64,000 bases of DNA from Carnegiea gigantea (GCA_029747015.1 JAKOGI010000524.1:473440-537439), one strand, 5' to 3'; shown: positions 35,853 to 49,292, counted from the stretch's first letter. The notes: generated by a model from the letters alone, not told the origin. Made by a program: numbers and translations.

Positions 35853-37986
35853 ACCTCGTAAAAATTTAATTTCGAGTTACGAAAAATTTCAATCGCAGAA
35901 AGTGTAATTTTCTTTTGGGCCCAAACTCATTTTAGCCCAATTTCGGCCCAACAAGCTATTACCTCATTTTACTTAGCTAATGACCATTAAATGTGTCTAA
36001 TTACTATTGGCTTAAGCTTACTTTTGGTAGATAAAAACTCAGCCAAGTAAGAGTGAACAATTTTGAGCCAAGTAAAACCCACAAATATCAATCTCCTTCT
36101 TCTTTCTCTCTCTGTCTCTAAGCCATGCTTGCTGCTGCTGCTATTCATGGCTGTCACAACCACTAGCCAGCCTTGGCGCCACCAGTTTAGCCACCAGACA
36201 ACCACCAACAATCACCCTAGCCACCACCCTCACTCCTACAAACATCAATCGTCACTTATACCTCTTTTTCAAGCATCAAAGTGAGTAAACCCTAACCTTG
36301 CTCTTGTTGATTTTGCTTGTGTCTTGATTTTGATTCTTGTTCTTATTGTTTTTGGTGGTTGATCATGTTGTTTTAATAGAAATAAGAGTTACTTTGGATG
36401 TTTTAATTTGTGGGATAAGTTGGAAAGTAAGTAAAGATTGAAGTTTATGGATTGATTTGTATTTGATTTGGTGATCTTTAGTATTATTAATGATTATGAT
36501 GGAGTTGTTGCAGTTTTGTATGGTTTTGGAGGAGTTAAGGAATGATTTCAAGTGAAGATTTATGGGAAAAAATAGGAGAAAGCAAAAATAGTAAGGGCTG
36601 AAAATGACAGAAAATGAGCGTAATTTTGAGATTAAAATGGTAATGATTAGCCCATTCAAAAAATATGATTTTCGGTGGGTAGATAGTTCAGTGTGTTGGC
36701 TTTCAAATGCCTTTTGAATCGCCTTAATTTGAGGTACGTGAAAAAAGTTATGGCCGTTTTACCAGAACTGCACAAGTTAGATTAAAGCTGACATACTTGT
36801 ATTCTAACCCCATTTTGGAAACCCTATGGTGGGAATGACGCTTGACATTCTAAATGAAAGTTTTTTGGGACTTCTTAAGCTTGCGATATTGGGGTATTAG
36901 GTCTCAATCGAAGATCAGAAGACTAAGTTACGAGTCATTTTTCTAAGCCCCTATTATGCTCTTACTTGTTTTTGCTAAAATATTAGTTGTGAAATAAATA
37001 TTCATGGATTTTTTTGAGGTTTTCAGCTCAATTTATGAGAGAAAAGAAGAGAAACATGCATTTTGGGAGTTTAAGTATGAGTTTTGAATCACTTACGGAT
37101 ATTACAAAGAAAGTACCAAGGTTGGAGAGTTTAATAGCTTTCATTGGAATCAATAATCCATTTGGGGTGAAAAACTATATCTAATTGACTTATGAATGAA
37201 ATATAGGAAGTGGGGAGAATTTTTGACTGAGAAACCATATTTATCAGAACAAATTATCGCAGTTTATCCTACTTTGAGCCAAGATATATCTCTCTTGGCC
37301 TTAAACCTCTACTACTTACTTAATTTAGAATGTATCAAATGTATTTATCAAGGCAATCTAGTGTACTCGCTGTTATCTTGAACCAAGCTATATATGGCGA
37401 GCCTTAAATTCGTATCAGCACTCTATCTCAAAGAAGGCCAAAATCACTCTCTCATTTGTCACCATCAAGGTCTTTTCTTTTGTAATCTCGTTTATCTCAT
37501 TGTGGTCTATTTTACTTTCATTTACTTTATATCGAATTTAATTATTTTTATTAATTCAGTTTTGAAGTTATATTGAAATACCCAAACTATGTATACAATT
37601 TAATTACTCGATTTCTATTACACATATACCTCCATTTAGCAAGCCCCTTTGAGAGTTATCAGCTGCTCACAGTGGATTAAGCATAACATGAAGGTTGGAT
37701 ACAACCTCAAGAACAAGACAAGTTTATTCTCAATGTACATGTTTAATGTGGACTGCAGGATGGCCCTTTCGTATGAATATGTTGATGGTATTGAAGTTAG
37801 ACCGCTGTGATTTTTGACTTGGAGTATTTTAAGTTTAATGTCTCTTGTGTTTATGATCGTGAGTTGGCAGTAACGAGTAGTCTCAGTTAGCCTTGTCCTA
37901 TTTGGAACGGCGGTAGCGCTTTCAATCATTAAGTCTTCCACTGTAATTTTCCATGAATCAAGTAATTAGCAATTTGGGACGTTACA
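35584..37986 (+). mobile_element. Probable solo LTR of a Ty3/gypsy element (2.4 kb)
   Basis: The left end reads TGTAATATCCTGACCC and the right end GGGACGTTACA, both common for plant Ty3/gypsy (Tekay/Del-like) LTRs. Flanking 5-mers are CATAA (35579-35583) and TATAA (37987-37991), matching at 4 of 5. Inside are GGGCCCAA/TTTAGCCCAATTTCGGCCCAAC motifs (35918-35951), a TAGATAAAAACTCAG TATA-like site (about 36030) and a CT-rich leader. No primer site follows and no coding sequence is present, so it is a solo LTR. Family assignment is inferred from the termini. Confidence 0.6.
35794..35851. repeat. (TTA)n microsatellite
   Basis: An uninterrupted run of about 19 TTA/TAT triplets inside the probable solo LTR. 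Confidence 0.95.
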
Positions 37987-38534
37987 TATAATCTCAATTT
38001 ACAAATTAAATCATCTAAAATAGTAGCCAAACTAAAATTCACTCAATTTTCTTAATGTTGATTTTCAAGTAGATGAGGGTGGTGCCAGTGAAAACCATTA
38101 TGGAAGTTGAGCACTTCTTTTTTGTGCTAATTGGGAAACTCCATCTAGCTTCCAACATTAGACTAAGTTCATGAAAATGGAACAGAAAAGGGGGAAGAGG
38201 TTGTAAGTAGATTGATGTAGGTCATATTTCATCTACAATCGAAGAGATAAAAGTGTACTTATTACTCAACAGACGAAAGAGAAGAGAAATTGACGAATCA
38301 AAGGATCAAACATGAGTTTTGGATGGGAGGGAGTGGGGAGGTAGAGAGAAAATACGTAGTCGGAAAAACTACAGATAATTTTAAACCAGTTATATCAGGT
38401 AAGATCAATTAGAAAAATTCATAGTTTAGATTTTAAGAAAGAAAATCAAGGGATGAAAATGATTTAACTACCGTAATTGAATTTTTTTTCAATTATAGAA
38501 GAATAATCGTTTTTTTTTTCGAAAGTCAAATTAT

Positions 38535-38712
38535 AGTGCAAGTAATTTTTTGCTCAGTTTTTGCTATTATTTTAATTGAATAAAATGGCTATTTCAAGAA
38601 CTTGGATTAAATAGGTAAATTAATTGAACGGTGTGATCATGTTAATCTCCGCAAATTACTCTCATTGCACAATTCTAAGGTTTTGCAAAGATTGCTATTA
38701 TAATAGTATCGA
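38535..38712 (+). repeat. Direct repeat A (second copy 39117-39293)
   Basis: Two copies of about 180 bp lie 582 bp apart and share blocks such as GCAAGTAA, TATTATTTTAAT, GGCTATTTCAA, GATCATGTTAAT, GGTTTTGCAAAGATTG and TATTATAATAGTAT. They are roughly 80 percent alike by eye. They may be two old insertions of one element or a local duplication. Confidence 0.7.
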
Positions 38713-40180
38713 TAGATAGATAGATAGATTCAGCCCTTTAATTCTTTTCATAGTAGAAAAACAAAATTGATCCAGATTATTATACATAATCTGACAATCT
38801 GTCATTTTTATTTTATTTGGACTCTTAACTAATAACGCCTGCTTTTATCAGATATAGTAATATAACTGATTATAACAAAGTATTATGTTAATATTTAATT
38901 TCCTTCTTTATTAGCCTTTTTCTTAAATTTCGGCTTATTTCTAGCTACACTAAACCCCCTATGCAAAAATTATTTAAAAAAAAAAGATAACATAAAATCT
39001 CATAAATTATTTTCATGACAAATCAAAATATAGGAGTTGGGGTGGAGAAATCCTCTTGAGGTAGGGAAGTTATTGACATGATAAGGTAAGAATGTGGGGC
39101 GTTGAAGAGACCTTCTAATGCAAGTAACTTTTTTGTTCAGGCTTTGTTATTATTTTAATCGAACAAAATAGCTATTTCAACGGTTTGGATTAAATAGATA
39201 AATTAATTTAACGGTATGGATCATGTTAATATTAACATATCACTCTTGCTGCACTATTTTATGGTTTTGCAAAGATTGATATTATAATAGTATAGGTCGG
39301 CGGAAATTTAAACTAGTAAAGTTAATTTGCAAGATTTATGTTTAATAAATAAATAAAAATATCTATATAACTAACCAACTTTTATTTCTCAATCTTAATA
39401 AAAAAAATTTATTTTTGGATAAAAACAATAACTAACTTTTATTTGATGATGAATAGATAATTTACGGATTATCATCAATTAATCATCACAATATTGCTTG
39501 ATATCTCAAAAATAAAGAGATCAGAGTTGCCTTTTGTTTTTTTTTTTGGGGACAAGAAAAGGAATAATTCATTGATAATCCATAATACGCCATACGACAC
39601 TTACAATGCATATTCGACTAATGAAAATACAATTTTTAATATCAAAATCATATCCCAATATCAAAAATACTAACTTGAAATATACTGATCACTCGTCTTC
39701 CCACATTCGCTGTTTCTTGATACAGCTTGGGGAAGAAACTCACAGATCTATTACAATTTCTTGACTGATGTTGATCTGCTGATCGATTATAGCACTTTTG
39801 AGCGATATATTCTTCCAACACCAAAGATTATAGATGAAAGACATAAATCCATAAAAACACCGCTTTAACATGTCTAATTAATCAATTTATTCAAAACTTA
39901 GAAAGACACACAACAATATAAGAACAGTTATATAATAAAACCCTCACAATTGGAGAGACATAAACAACTCTCACAAAAGAAGAGATTGATTAATCTTTCA
40001 ATTTGAGAAACTACAACTAAACTTACAAATAATACTAATATTAAAGCAAAGAAAAGTTGAAAATGACTGGAGAGCCGACCATCCCCTCCTTCAAGAGTTG
40101 CCTTTTATTTAAGGTATATGTTTCGTCCTTATCATACGCTTAATCGTAGGTTTATCATTTTTGGTCCCAAATCTTTTGAG

Positions 40181-40266
40181 TTGCTTTTTCCACGCTGATG
40201 TACTTATGGGGTGCTTTTTCTGCGCTGATGTACTCATGGTTTGCTTTTTCTACGCTGATGTGCTTA
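40181..40266 (+). repeat. 30-bp minisatellite, three copies
   Basis: Copies start at 40181, 40211 and 40241. The shared core is TGCTTTTTC-(C/G/A)CGCTGATGT, with a variable end. Confidence 0.85.
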
Positions 40267-40725
40267 ACAAACACTTTCACAGTCACAAACGAATCTAGGT
40301 ATACCAATATAAGTTAGTTCAAATAATTTGACAATTACTCCTCTTAATTAAGATATCGAGTTAAAGTTTTGTAAATAGAGTTTCACGCCTTATTGGACCA
40401 ACAGTAGCTCGACTTCAGTGAAATGGAAGATTAAAAAAATTAACATAGGTTTATTCAAGTGATTTAACGTTTGTTCTCTTTAAATAATATTTCGAATTCG
40501 AGTTTTATGAATGAAAAAAACTGTTATGAGAAAATTTAACTGTTTATTGGGCCAATAGTGAATCCAAGACAAGAAATTAAAAAAACAAACGAACCTAGGT
40601 GTGGAGTACTTTGGGCCCCGTGGCCCACGTCTAACTTTAAAAAATGACTCCCATGGGTTACAAAGAAAAAAAAAAAACAACCCATAATATATTATAACGT
40701 TGGTCGCGGTTCGGCCTGAAAATGG

Positions 40726-40733
40726 TATAAATT
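40726..40733 (+). promoter_or_regulatory. Candidate TATA box of PRD3
   Basis: TATAAATT lies 198 bp upstream of the PRD3 ATG (40924). A CT-rich stretch (40770-40805) follows, as in many plant 5'UTRs. Confidence 0.5.
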
Positions 40734-40923
40734 CTTCAACCGCTATGTGCAGTGCGCTCCAGCATTGCGCCATCTCTTCTGTCTCCCTCCCCCCCTCTCT
40801 TTAACATTTTTCTGTCGACAAGCTGCAGAATCACACAGAGCTGAACTCGATTATGCATAGATGAACTCCGTCTGATTGCAGAAACATCGCCGAATCGATC
40901 GGTTTTATTGCAATTCGGGCTAG

Positions 40924-43900
40924 ATGAAGTTGAAGATCAACAAAGCTTGCGATCTCAATTCAATCTCTGTTCTTCCGCCTCACAACAGGTTTCATCGACT
41001 TGTTTTTCTCAATTAATTCATCCTCTTTTTTCGGTTTTTTACCTTTTTTCCCCCCTGACGATCGTTTTTTGTGGTGGTGATCGAAAGGAGATCGAGCATT
41101 GTGGCGGTGCAACAGCCGCGGTCACAGCCGTCGCAGCAGTCGTTCTCTCAAGGAATTTCGTCGCAGCACAATGGAATTTGCTCTCAGATCTCTCAGAACT
41201 CACTAGATGATACTCTTCTTGACAATCAGGTCTCTCTCTTTCTTTCTTCTGGTTCAGATGTTAATTTTTCGCAGTCTCAGATATTGAAGACGGATGCAAC
41301 TGCGGAAGTTTGGGGATTAATCAAAATCGAGATACTTTCTTAGTTGTCTGCTTATTTGTTACTGATAAAAAATATTAATTAATCTAAGACTGAGGTGAAA
41401 ACGATCTCCCAGAATGCCTTGGACAGCGATTTGATCCACTCTTTAATTGATAGTTGTACTCTAAACAGGAAGGAAATCGGATCTCGTGTGGGTTGTTCCC
41501 TTGTGATTGATACAAATGTTATTAACATGCTTTTACTATATTATCTCGTTATTTAAAAAGAATAAATGAAATTGACGAAGTGGATTTTGAATTTTCTAGC
41601 AGTACTTTCAGATTGCTCGTAAATCAAGCTCTTTCCCCTGTAACAGGTCAAATGAAGCTTTCCTTCTAAGATTTCAGTGTCGTTGCAATGTTTCTATGGT
41701 TGCTTAAGACATGAATTATGTGTGAAACATCCTTAACTCTTATATCAATTGATGTTGACTATAATAATCGCAATCCGATTAGTGATGGCAATATATGTGC
41801 TCTTTTTTGAAGCAAATGAGGCACAAATGCTAATGTAAGTAGTATTCAAATCTGATTCTCTAGTAACAACTCACATGGACTTTACCAATTGAACTAACCA
41901 ACACACATGGCAACATATGTACTCTGAATAGCCATTAGCTTCTCGGTGACTTTGAAGCATAACCGCATAAGGAAGGTGTTGAAAACAAATTCTCTTTGGC
42001 ATCTGAAATGCTGATATTTTTTTGTGGTTGTGGATGGAAGTTGTCAATTGTACCTGAAAGGGGTAAGTACATGCGAAGCTTGCAATTGCACTGAGTAGCA
42101 TGCATTGTACAGCTTAGAACAATACATTTCATAGATTGAATAATGGTCTGCGTTAACTTCTTGTGGCTAAGCTTCTGGCAGTCTCTTGTAGCTACTTAAT
42201 GTCTGCAGAAAATTAATTATGAGGGGTCACTGAAAAGAACTACGACTATCTAAGAAAGAATACAGTTTTTAGAATCTGGAGTGAATTTATCAAAATGAAG
42301 TAATCACCAGAAATATCTGTGTCTCATGATTAAGTTTGAATAGATATTGGTTGGATGTTCGCAGAAGTATAACGAATAGAAATGGTGTCATTCTTTTTAG
42401 GAAAGAAAGAATGTGTTATACTCTGAACAACAAACAACTGTCTTCCTGAATTCTTGTTGAATGCCAATCCTGATGCTTTCTTTAAATGTCAGGTAGAAAG
42501 AGATCCCTCACATTATCTCAGGCAGCTGCTACCCAAAATACGCCAAAGTCTCATTTTGTTGTATAAACTCTATTTGTTTATATATAGTCTATATCTTGCC
42601 TCTTTGCAGAGATTTGGTTCGCAAGAAAAAGACAACTCACTCAGAAGGGTTTCTTGCCTTGCCCCTGTTTCTCACCCTCGAGAGGACAGTCAGGTGCCAG
42701 TTTCCCGGTCATCCTCCAGTTTGACACGGAGATGGAGTTCAGCTACTGTACTAGATCACAAATGTATGTTTAGCTCTTGCTGTCAGGAGTATGTAAGGTT
42801 TAGTTTTTTCACATACATTGGCAACACTACAGAAATCTTTAGCATTAGAACTTGGAAGTGCAGGATTCATCAATGAGATGTTTCCTTAAATGCCATCATG
42901 CAATTCTTATGTTTTTGGATGCATTCATATGATGGTTGCTGGTATTTTCTTCCACAGGTCAGCTGAGTGACGAACTTGAACACAGAATCACAACGATGGA
43001 AACATCGCTTAGCAAGTTTGGCATGATCCTCGACTCTATCCAAGCTGATGTCATGCAAGCAAACAAAGGAACAAAAGAGCTGTCACTTGAAGGTGAGTCA
43101 TTTAGAATCTGAAGTCGCACAAGCTTAAGACAATTCACATAATGATATCTGATACCAGGTATTGGTGTCCATGCTGCCCTTCTGACTGTTAGGAGTAGGT
43201 GATGCAGCATGGAAACATGAGTTAAAGACCTCTCACACAGATTACTTATATGTTTCTGGCATCAATTGTCTGCTAGATACTTCTATCAAGAGGATAACTA
43301 TATTGAATTTTTGAGGAAATTTAAGTATATTTTCCAATTTCCATATGTGTGTCAGGTTTAAAGTCTTACATGTCAAATATTCATGATAGAGATTACCTTG
43401 CATCAAATTCTGATAATTCTTCTGTTCATTGCTCCTATTCTACCTTGTTCAGTGGAGGGCATACGGCAGAAGTCAACTGCACATGATGATTCTCTTCATC
43501 TGCTGGTTTGATTTTTGACTTCTTGTACAGTAGCTTGATCACTTCAAACCTTTATTTTAAGCTGTTGAAAATGCTATAACCAGAATCGAGGACAAGAAGA
43601 TATCAGAGCTATGCTTGATGTGGGTCTCAAATCAATCAATGAGCAATTGAGCAAAGTGGTGCAACAGGAACATTTGCAACAGATTCTGTCTGGGGTTTCT
43701 AGTTTGCCTGGGAGGGTTGACACTTCTATTCAGAAACATGATGAAGAGCTTTACAAATGTTTATCTGGAGATCTGCGGGCATGTCTGCTGTTTCCCTGAG
43801 AATCTATGTCGTTTTTATGTGGGCAAGGAGCTTATCTCCTAGCCACCCTGAATCTTTTCAGTATTATCTTAACTCTTAAGGGAAACTTCATTTTTGCCAT

Positions 43901-44739
43901 GCACTTTGGCTTATAAATGTGACTTTCATTTAGCTTTTTCATGAGCAGGCAATCGCTTGCAGCCTTAAGACCTTGAATCAAAAGAACATTCCCCTTGCGA
44001 TTCTTCCACCCAAGGTTCTCATTATACTCTTCATTCATGGGTTAACAATGTGAAGAATATGCTGCAAGCTTACCTTTTATTAAGCAACCAATGTTGCAGG
44101 TCACAGGTGCTGAATCTTCATCACAAAATCCATTTCTCAGGAGGTATGTTAAGTTTCTGTAGATCAAAGCATCTTGGTGTAGTTTCAAAGTACACAAACC
44201 AGTCCAATAACTGATTTCAATTATAGGTTAAGATTGCATGTATCTGAATTCTGAACTCCGTCCCCCAAAACAGCTCACATAGGAGGGACAGTATCATTTC
44301 TAATTTTTTGTGACATTTTTTGCTTGGAATCTTAAAGCCATGTAGTACCCTATGAAAAATATCTTGATATTAGTTTCATCCAGTTCACAAAATTCAGAAC
44401 TTTGCCTTGAAGAGATGGGCCTTCAATTTGCCTAAGTGAGAGAAAACAGGTACATGTATGGTCATCCGCTCTCCTAAACATTGTCATGATAATGAGTACT
44501 GAATTCATTGGGGGAAAAAGGTTTTTTTTTTTTTTTTGGGGGGGGGGGGATTATAACCTATCAGTATACAGTAATATTTTGAGGGGGGGGTGTTTATAAC
44601 CTATCAATATACAGTACTACTGGGGGGGTTGTTTATAACCTAGCAGTATACAGTAATACTGTGAGGCACCGTAATGACTGAAGGGGGTATCTCATATTTG
44701 GCAGTGTCGTCATCATAAGGAAGTAAACAAGCCATGCAC

Positions 44740-44791
<52 letters not shown>

Positions 44792-45563
44792 CTTTTCCAG
44801 ATTCTGCTGTTCTGTAAAAAAGTGGCATAATATTTCAAATCATTCTGTTGCATTCATTTTGATTCAATCTTTGCTCCCCTAAATTCAGAAAAGCTGAGCC
44901 CGCAAAGGTATTTACACAAGCACGTGTTCCAAAGGTAGAAATGGGAAGTTGGACAACTGTCAAAGCAGAGAAATTTACTTCTCCATATGGCTGTGGGAAC
45001 TCCTGCAAGAATTTGAAACAAAGGAGGACTTCTCCAATGGTAGTGCTAAATGTGCTAATTCTTCATCTTACAAGTTTGATTTTCTTAATCTATTAAAGGG
45101 AATATTGATGAAAAGAAAAATAAAAAAAGAGAATATGCATAGAATTTTCTTGGTTAATTAGCATTGTTAGTTACTTAGTTGGGCTAACTTCATTTATCAC
45201 ATGCCACAACCCCCCCCCCAAAAAAAAACAAAAAAAAGGATGCCTGGCCCGATTATGAGGATTCCTTGCAGGTTAGAGGCCACAAAGTCCTAATTGAATT
45301 GGATGAGAGTGATGAAGACCTCTCTTGCTTCATAGTTGAAAATGAATCAGGTAATATTATGCAATGCACTTCTAGACTTCAAATTGCAATCTCCTTGGAT
45401 GTTTGCTCTTTTTTCCATCCCTTGGTACTGCTTACCGCATTGCTTCTGTGAAAGTGCAGCTAAGCATATGGTAGATGAGGTGAATGAAGCAACTCAACGG
45501 ATTCTTAGGAAAGCCAGAAGAAGAAAGAGGAAAGAAAGTTGCAAAAGGACGTTTCAGACCTGA
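40924..45563 (+). CDS. PRD3: PRD3/PAIR1, meiotic recombination initiation factor
   Basis: Eleven exons keep frame: 40924-40988, 41088-41229, 42610-42763, 42958-43092, 43453-43505, 43584-43778, 43949-44014, 44100-44143, 44889-45039, 45272-45350 and 45460-45563. They give 1188 nt, 395 aa. The N-terminus (MKLKINKACDLNSISVLPP), the SQPSQQSFSQGISSQ segment and the SLSKFGMILDSIQADVMQ coiled coil (about residues 121-165) are characteristic of PRD3/PAIR1. The C-terminus is basic (RILRKARRRKRK). The family is nuclear and is needed for SPO11-dependent double-strand breaks and homologue pairing in meiosis. Intron 6 uses CGG|GCATGT, a GC donor; a GT donor in phase was not found. The predicted protein is somewhat shorter than known members (about 450-490 aa), so an exon between 45040 and 45271 may be missed. 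It is intact, with no frameshifts. Confidence 0.92.
44551..44668 (+). repeat. ~40-bp minisatellite in PRD3 intron 8
   Basis: Three copies of TTATAACCTA(T/G)CA(G/A)TATACAG start at 44551, 44594 and 44633, separated by G-rich runs. A poly-T/poly-G tract (44522-44549) precedes them. Confidence 0.85.
44742..44788. repeat. (GA)n microsatellite in PRD3 intron 8
   Basis: An uninterrupted AG/GA run of about 23 units. Confidence 0.95.
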
Positions 45564-46734
45564 AGGTATCATCCATGACTCCATGTACTTGCAGTCCATG
45601 CAAGATGGTCCTGAAGATTAAAAATGCTGCTTCCTGTTTTTCTTCTTCTGCAGCTCGTTATTTGTGTTCTTAGGAACTTGCTGCAACAATCCCCTGTTTT
45701 CGAAGTACATAGTACTTACATCAGAGCAGTTGCTTTGAGGATATTCTTCATCCAAACCTTTCAATACTAAGCATTTCATTTCGAGCTAATCGTTTAAAGT
45801 ATTTGTGATGACTAGTATCAGAAAACATGGGAACATTCCCCTCCCCCTGTAAGTATGTGCAACTTTGTAAGGAGACGAACATTGATATAATGTCACGAAG
45901 TCTCCATTTTACAACAAATTCGAATATTTGATCTCTTTTAGCCTAATTATTTTAGTGGTATCTTGGAGCAAGCACTTGTTAGTTCCCACTGTAGGCTCAA
46001 ATGCTACACCCACACCACAAGGTCAAGCAGGAACCTAATATGATACAGGGGAGCAACAAAATTTTGAAAATATCTTATATTATTATTCTGCTTTTAGTTG
46101 CCCACATGTAAGGGAATATTTTTCCATTTTAGAAGGTGAGCTGGCAAAAGACCATTGGAGGAACTAGTTAGCATGCTAAGCTAAGGCTTTGTTTGGCAGG
46201 AAAAGTTAGGCTTTGTTATTATTTAACAGTGTTGCTTGGATACAACAAATGTCACTGTACGAAGCAGTTCGGGTTCTTTTTATGTTGCCTTTGTTAGGTA
46301 TTTCTTTTTATGTTCTTGTATCATGTGTTATTCGGTTTGGACTGCAAGGTGTATGTATTACATCTAGAATATTGTTGTATATTTTGGACATTTCGATTGA
46401 GTATGTTGGTGAGTGGAACAAAGCGGATTCGCTTTTTCTCAAGGCCATTTTACCGACTGATCCTTGGGATCAATGGCACCATATTCTATCCCTTAATATG
46501 CAATGCAAATATTTTCTGGTTACATGTATCGCGATTCATACGACACTGTGGTGGTACAATTTTACGGATTGTCGCCAGTTTCTCTTTAGGATTGGGTGTT
46601 GTCAGTGTCATCTCATTATGTTTATGGAAGCTATACATTCGCACCAACTTGTTCCGACGCTCTAAAAGGCCATGTATGCCGCTCCTAGACTCCTAATTAT
46701 CTATTAGACATGGCCACGGGATGTCACTGAAGCA
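45564..46734. other. Region between PRD3 and the L1 element
   Basis: The first part is the PRD3 3' flank. A 150-codon plus-strand frame (46213-46665) has several hydrophobic stretches but no family I recognise. It may belong to the L1 5' region or be chance. No gene is supported. Confidence 0.4.
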
Positions 46735-48032
46735 ATGCTACGTCTTCTAAATTGTTTAATGAAAATTATTATATGGAATGTTCAAGGTGCTAAAAAAGTC
46801 CAACTCCAACTTGAGGTTGGATTTATTAATAGAACGATTAATCCTGAAATTTTATTTTTAACTGAAACCATGGTTAATGAACATAATACTCAGCGAACTA
46901 TTAGAACTCTTAGGTTTCGTAATTTTGATTTCATTCTACCCCACAATCATGTGGGTGGGATATGGATTATGTACAAAGATGATGATGTGGTGCTTGATAT
47001 TATTGCCAAGGAACACCGAGCAATCCATTGTTTGGTACTTGAAAAAAGTACTGATAAACGATATATTGTTACAACAGTTTTTGCACCGGCCCAAAATCAT
47101 GAAAAACATGTTTTTCGGAAAAGCCTTAATGATATTTTAACATTGTCGTGGTGGGTGATTTCAATAAAATGCTGCACTCGTCTGAAAAAATGGGAGGTAC
47201 ACCGTTGTGTGCCTCTAAGCTGCAGCGACTTAACGACTTTCTCTCACTTTGTAAAGGCCATGACGCAAATGTTCAAGGACGGATTTTTCACCTGGAAAAA
47301 ATTTTGCCACGATAAGCTCATTTATGAAAAATTAGACAGAGTTATTCTTAGGGAGGACCGTCTCCACCTCTTCCTGAATTATTGTGTGACTAATGGTTCA
47401 TTCATGTATTCTATTCACTTTTATGTTTATCTTAATACTGAACCTGCTCACCCTCCCAGAAAGGGCGCAAATTTTAGATATCGACATTCATGAGCCTAGT
47501 ATCATGAAACACACTGCATAGTTAATCGTAACTGGAAACTTTCTTTACCAGGTACACAAATGTATTGCATTACACAAAAATTGAAAAAAGTAAAGCTTGA
47601 ACTCAAAACATGGAGTAAAAGCTTATGAACCAGCCTAACAGTGCTCGTCTTAATAACTGGCACTTCAGACTCATTAAGCAGCGTGAGAAAATGCACATAT
47701 TCAACCAAAAATACTGGGGGAGATTAGCACGAAAAGACTATCTTGCTAACAGAGATAAAAATTTCCGGTATTTCCATCAAGTGATGAAAGTTAGGAAATC
47801 GCGTTCTAATATTGTTAAAATTAAAGACTCATCAGGTGTCTGGATTGACGATGCTATCGAAATTCGGCAGTTATTTGTTAACGACTTCAAATTACGTTTC
47901 AAATCATCGCCAGTTCCATCTTCAATGATGGTTAAGCTACCTACAATGGTCTCTTTGGAAGATAATATGAATCTTATTAAACCTGTCGATAATCATGAGA
48001 TCAGCGAGACAGTGTTCCAGATGGATAAATTT
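46735..48032 (+). mobile_element. L1 LINE, 5' segment (endonuclease region)
   Basis: A frame from 46735 opens ORF2 with MKIIIWNVQGAKK (46756 on), then ILFLTETM, the normal start of the apurinic-type endonuclease of plant L1s. The frame shifts near 47140; the next block VVGDFNKMLHSSEKMGG continues in another frame. A later part (47625-48032) is the usual linker to the reverse transcriptase (RNFRYFH, VSLEDN). The segment stops at TGGATAAATTT (48022-48032), where a viral insertion begins. Stops and shifts show it is dead. Confidence 0.85.
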
Positions 48033-48289
48033 GAAAAAATTACTGTTAGGTACCCCACTTTATATGGAAACTATTTTAAGGGGACCATGTTATTAGAATA
48101 TATTTAAAAGGGGCAATACTCTGTGGAAACTATTTTAAGTGGACTATTCACTATTTACATTTTCTTTTAAACCCTTAAACTTTTCATATTTGCATTTTAG
48201 CCCAAATCGTTAAAAACTTATTTTCAAAAAATCTAAAATTGTATATGTGGTATTTTGCCCACTAGTAGAACTCAACGTCCTCTTTCATA

Positions 48290-48300
48290 TGGTATCAGAG
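48290..48300 (+). other. Primer-binding site of the second pararetrovirus
   Basis: TGGTATCAGAG (followed by ACACG) is complementary to initiator tRNA-Met. It lies 70 bp before the first viral frame. Confidence 0.7.
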
Positions 48301-48369
48301 ACACGTAGCCAAAAATAATTAGCATAATTAAGCTAATTAATGATTAATTAGACTGATTAACTGTGATCA

Positions 48370-49292
48370 ATGTTAGAATCATCACCTGCTTACCCCGGAC
48401 CAAATTATTCACATATTGTTAACTCACCAGAAGGTAATACCTCATTAGCACCTCAATTAAATTATGGCACGGATATAGTTTTAGAATTAAAAGCAGAAGT
48501 AGCTAAAATTAAAATTGAACTCAAGGAACTTAAGAATCAGTTAACTGTAGTCCGTCTTTCTCTTATTAATGAAGTAAGGCATAGCGAACAAGCTACTCCT
48601 AGTATCAGTACTCTTTTTCAGCATAAATATCCTTTCTAAAACTCAAAAAATAAGATTCCATTTTCTTTACACGAGATTAAAATCCAAAAATAAGTAGGAG
48701 AAACTCAGGCGAAAAATCAACTGAAAAGCAGAAAAAGAAGATGGAGTATGAACAATATACTCTTGAAGAGTTAAAAAAAATATTCGAGAATGAACAAAAT
48801 CTGGAAGAATTAAATAAAATCATGAGCGCCATTAGCGATAAACATGATGTTTTATCTGATAAAAATGAAGAGACCAATAATGTCTAATTAGAAGAAGAAA
48901 TATATCAGCAGATGAACCTTCTTAGGGTTGATGATCTTAATGCATTATCTTTAGAAGAAATTAGAAGAAAATTGGATAAAAAATATGGTAAAATAACTGT
49001 TGAATATGAGATTAATGAAATTGGAGAAAAGATCGACTTATATGAAATAGAAACTAATCTCGTTAAAAATGTCGTTCCTAAGCCTGAAAAATTTGATGAA
49101 CCTTCTAGGAGAAATACTCATTTCTTAAGACCTATGTATGTCCCAACAAGACGTACAAGCAATTTTTCCTTTGGGTTCATCCCCAGAAAAACCACAACTT
49201 TTGAAGAAATTAGTCATAACCAAATTAGTCAAACCGGATATATTTTAAACATTGATGGAGGCCGTAGTAAAGAAGAAATATTTGAGCACTGA
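48370..49292 (+). pseudogene. Leading viral frames of pararetrovirus copy 2, function unassigned
   Basis: Two open stretches, 48370-48639 (89 codons) and 48912-49292 (126 codons), are separated by stops. The first has a Lys/Glu-rich helical stretch that could form a coiled coil. The second has no recognised domain. By position they would be the N-terminal part of the coat-containing ORF. Frames are broken in between. Confidence 0.45.

Larger units (their letters stand above)
37987..40700. other. Intergenic region upstream of PRD3
   Basis: There is no recognised gene. It contains a direct duplication, a GATA run (38709-38730) and a 30-bp minisatellite (listed separately), plus poly-A/T runs. 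Frames such as 40480-40773 (minus) have no known domain. Confidence 0.5.

Noticed and set aside
46213..46665. 150-codon frame with hydrophobic segments between PRD3 and the L1
   Set aside because: No family recognised, two overlapping frames of similar length and no promoter context; kept only as a note.
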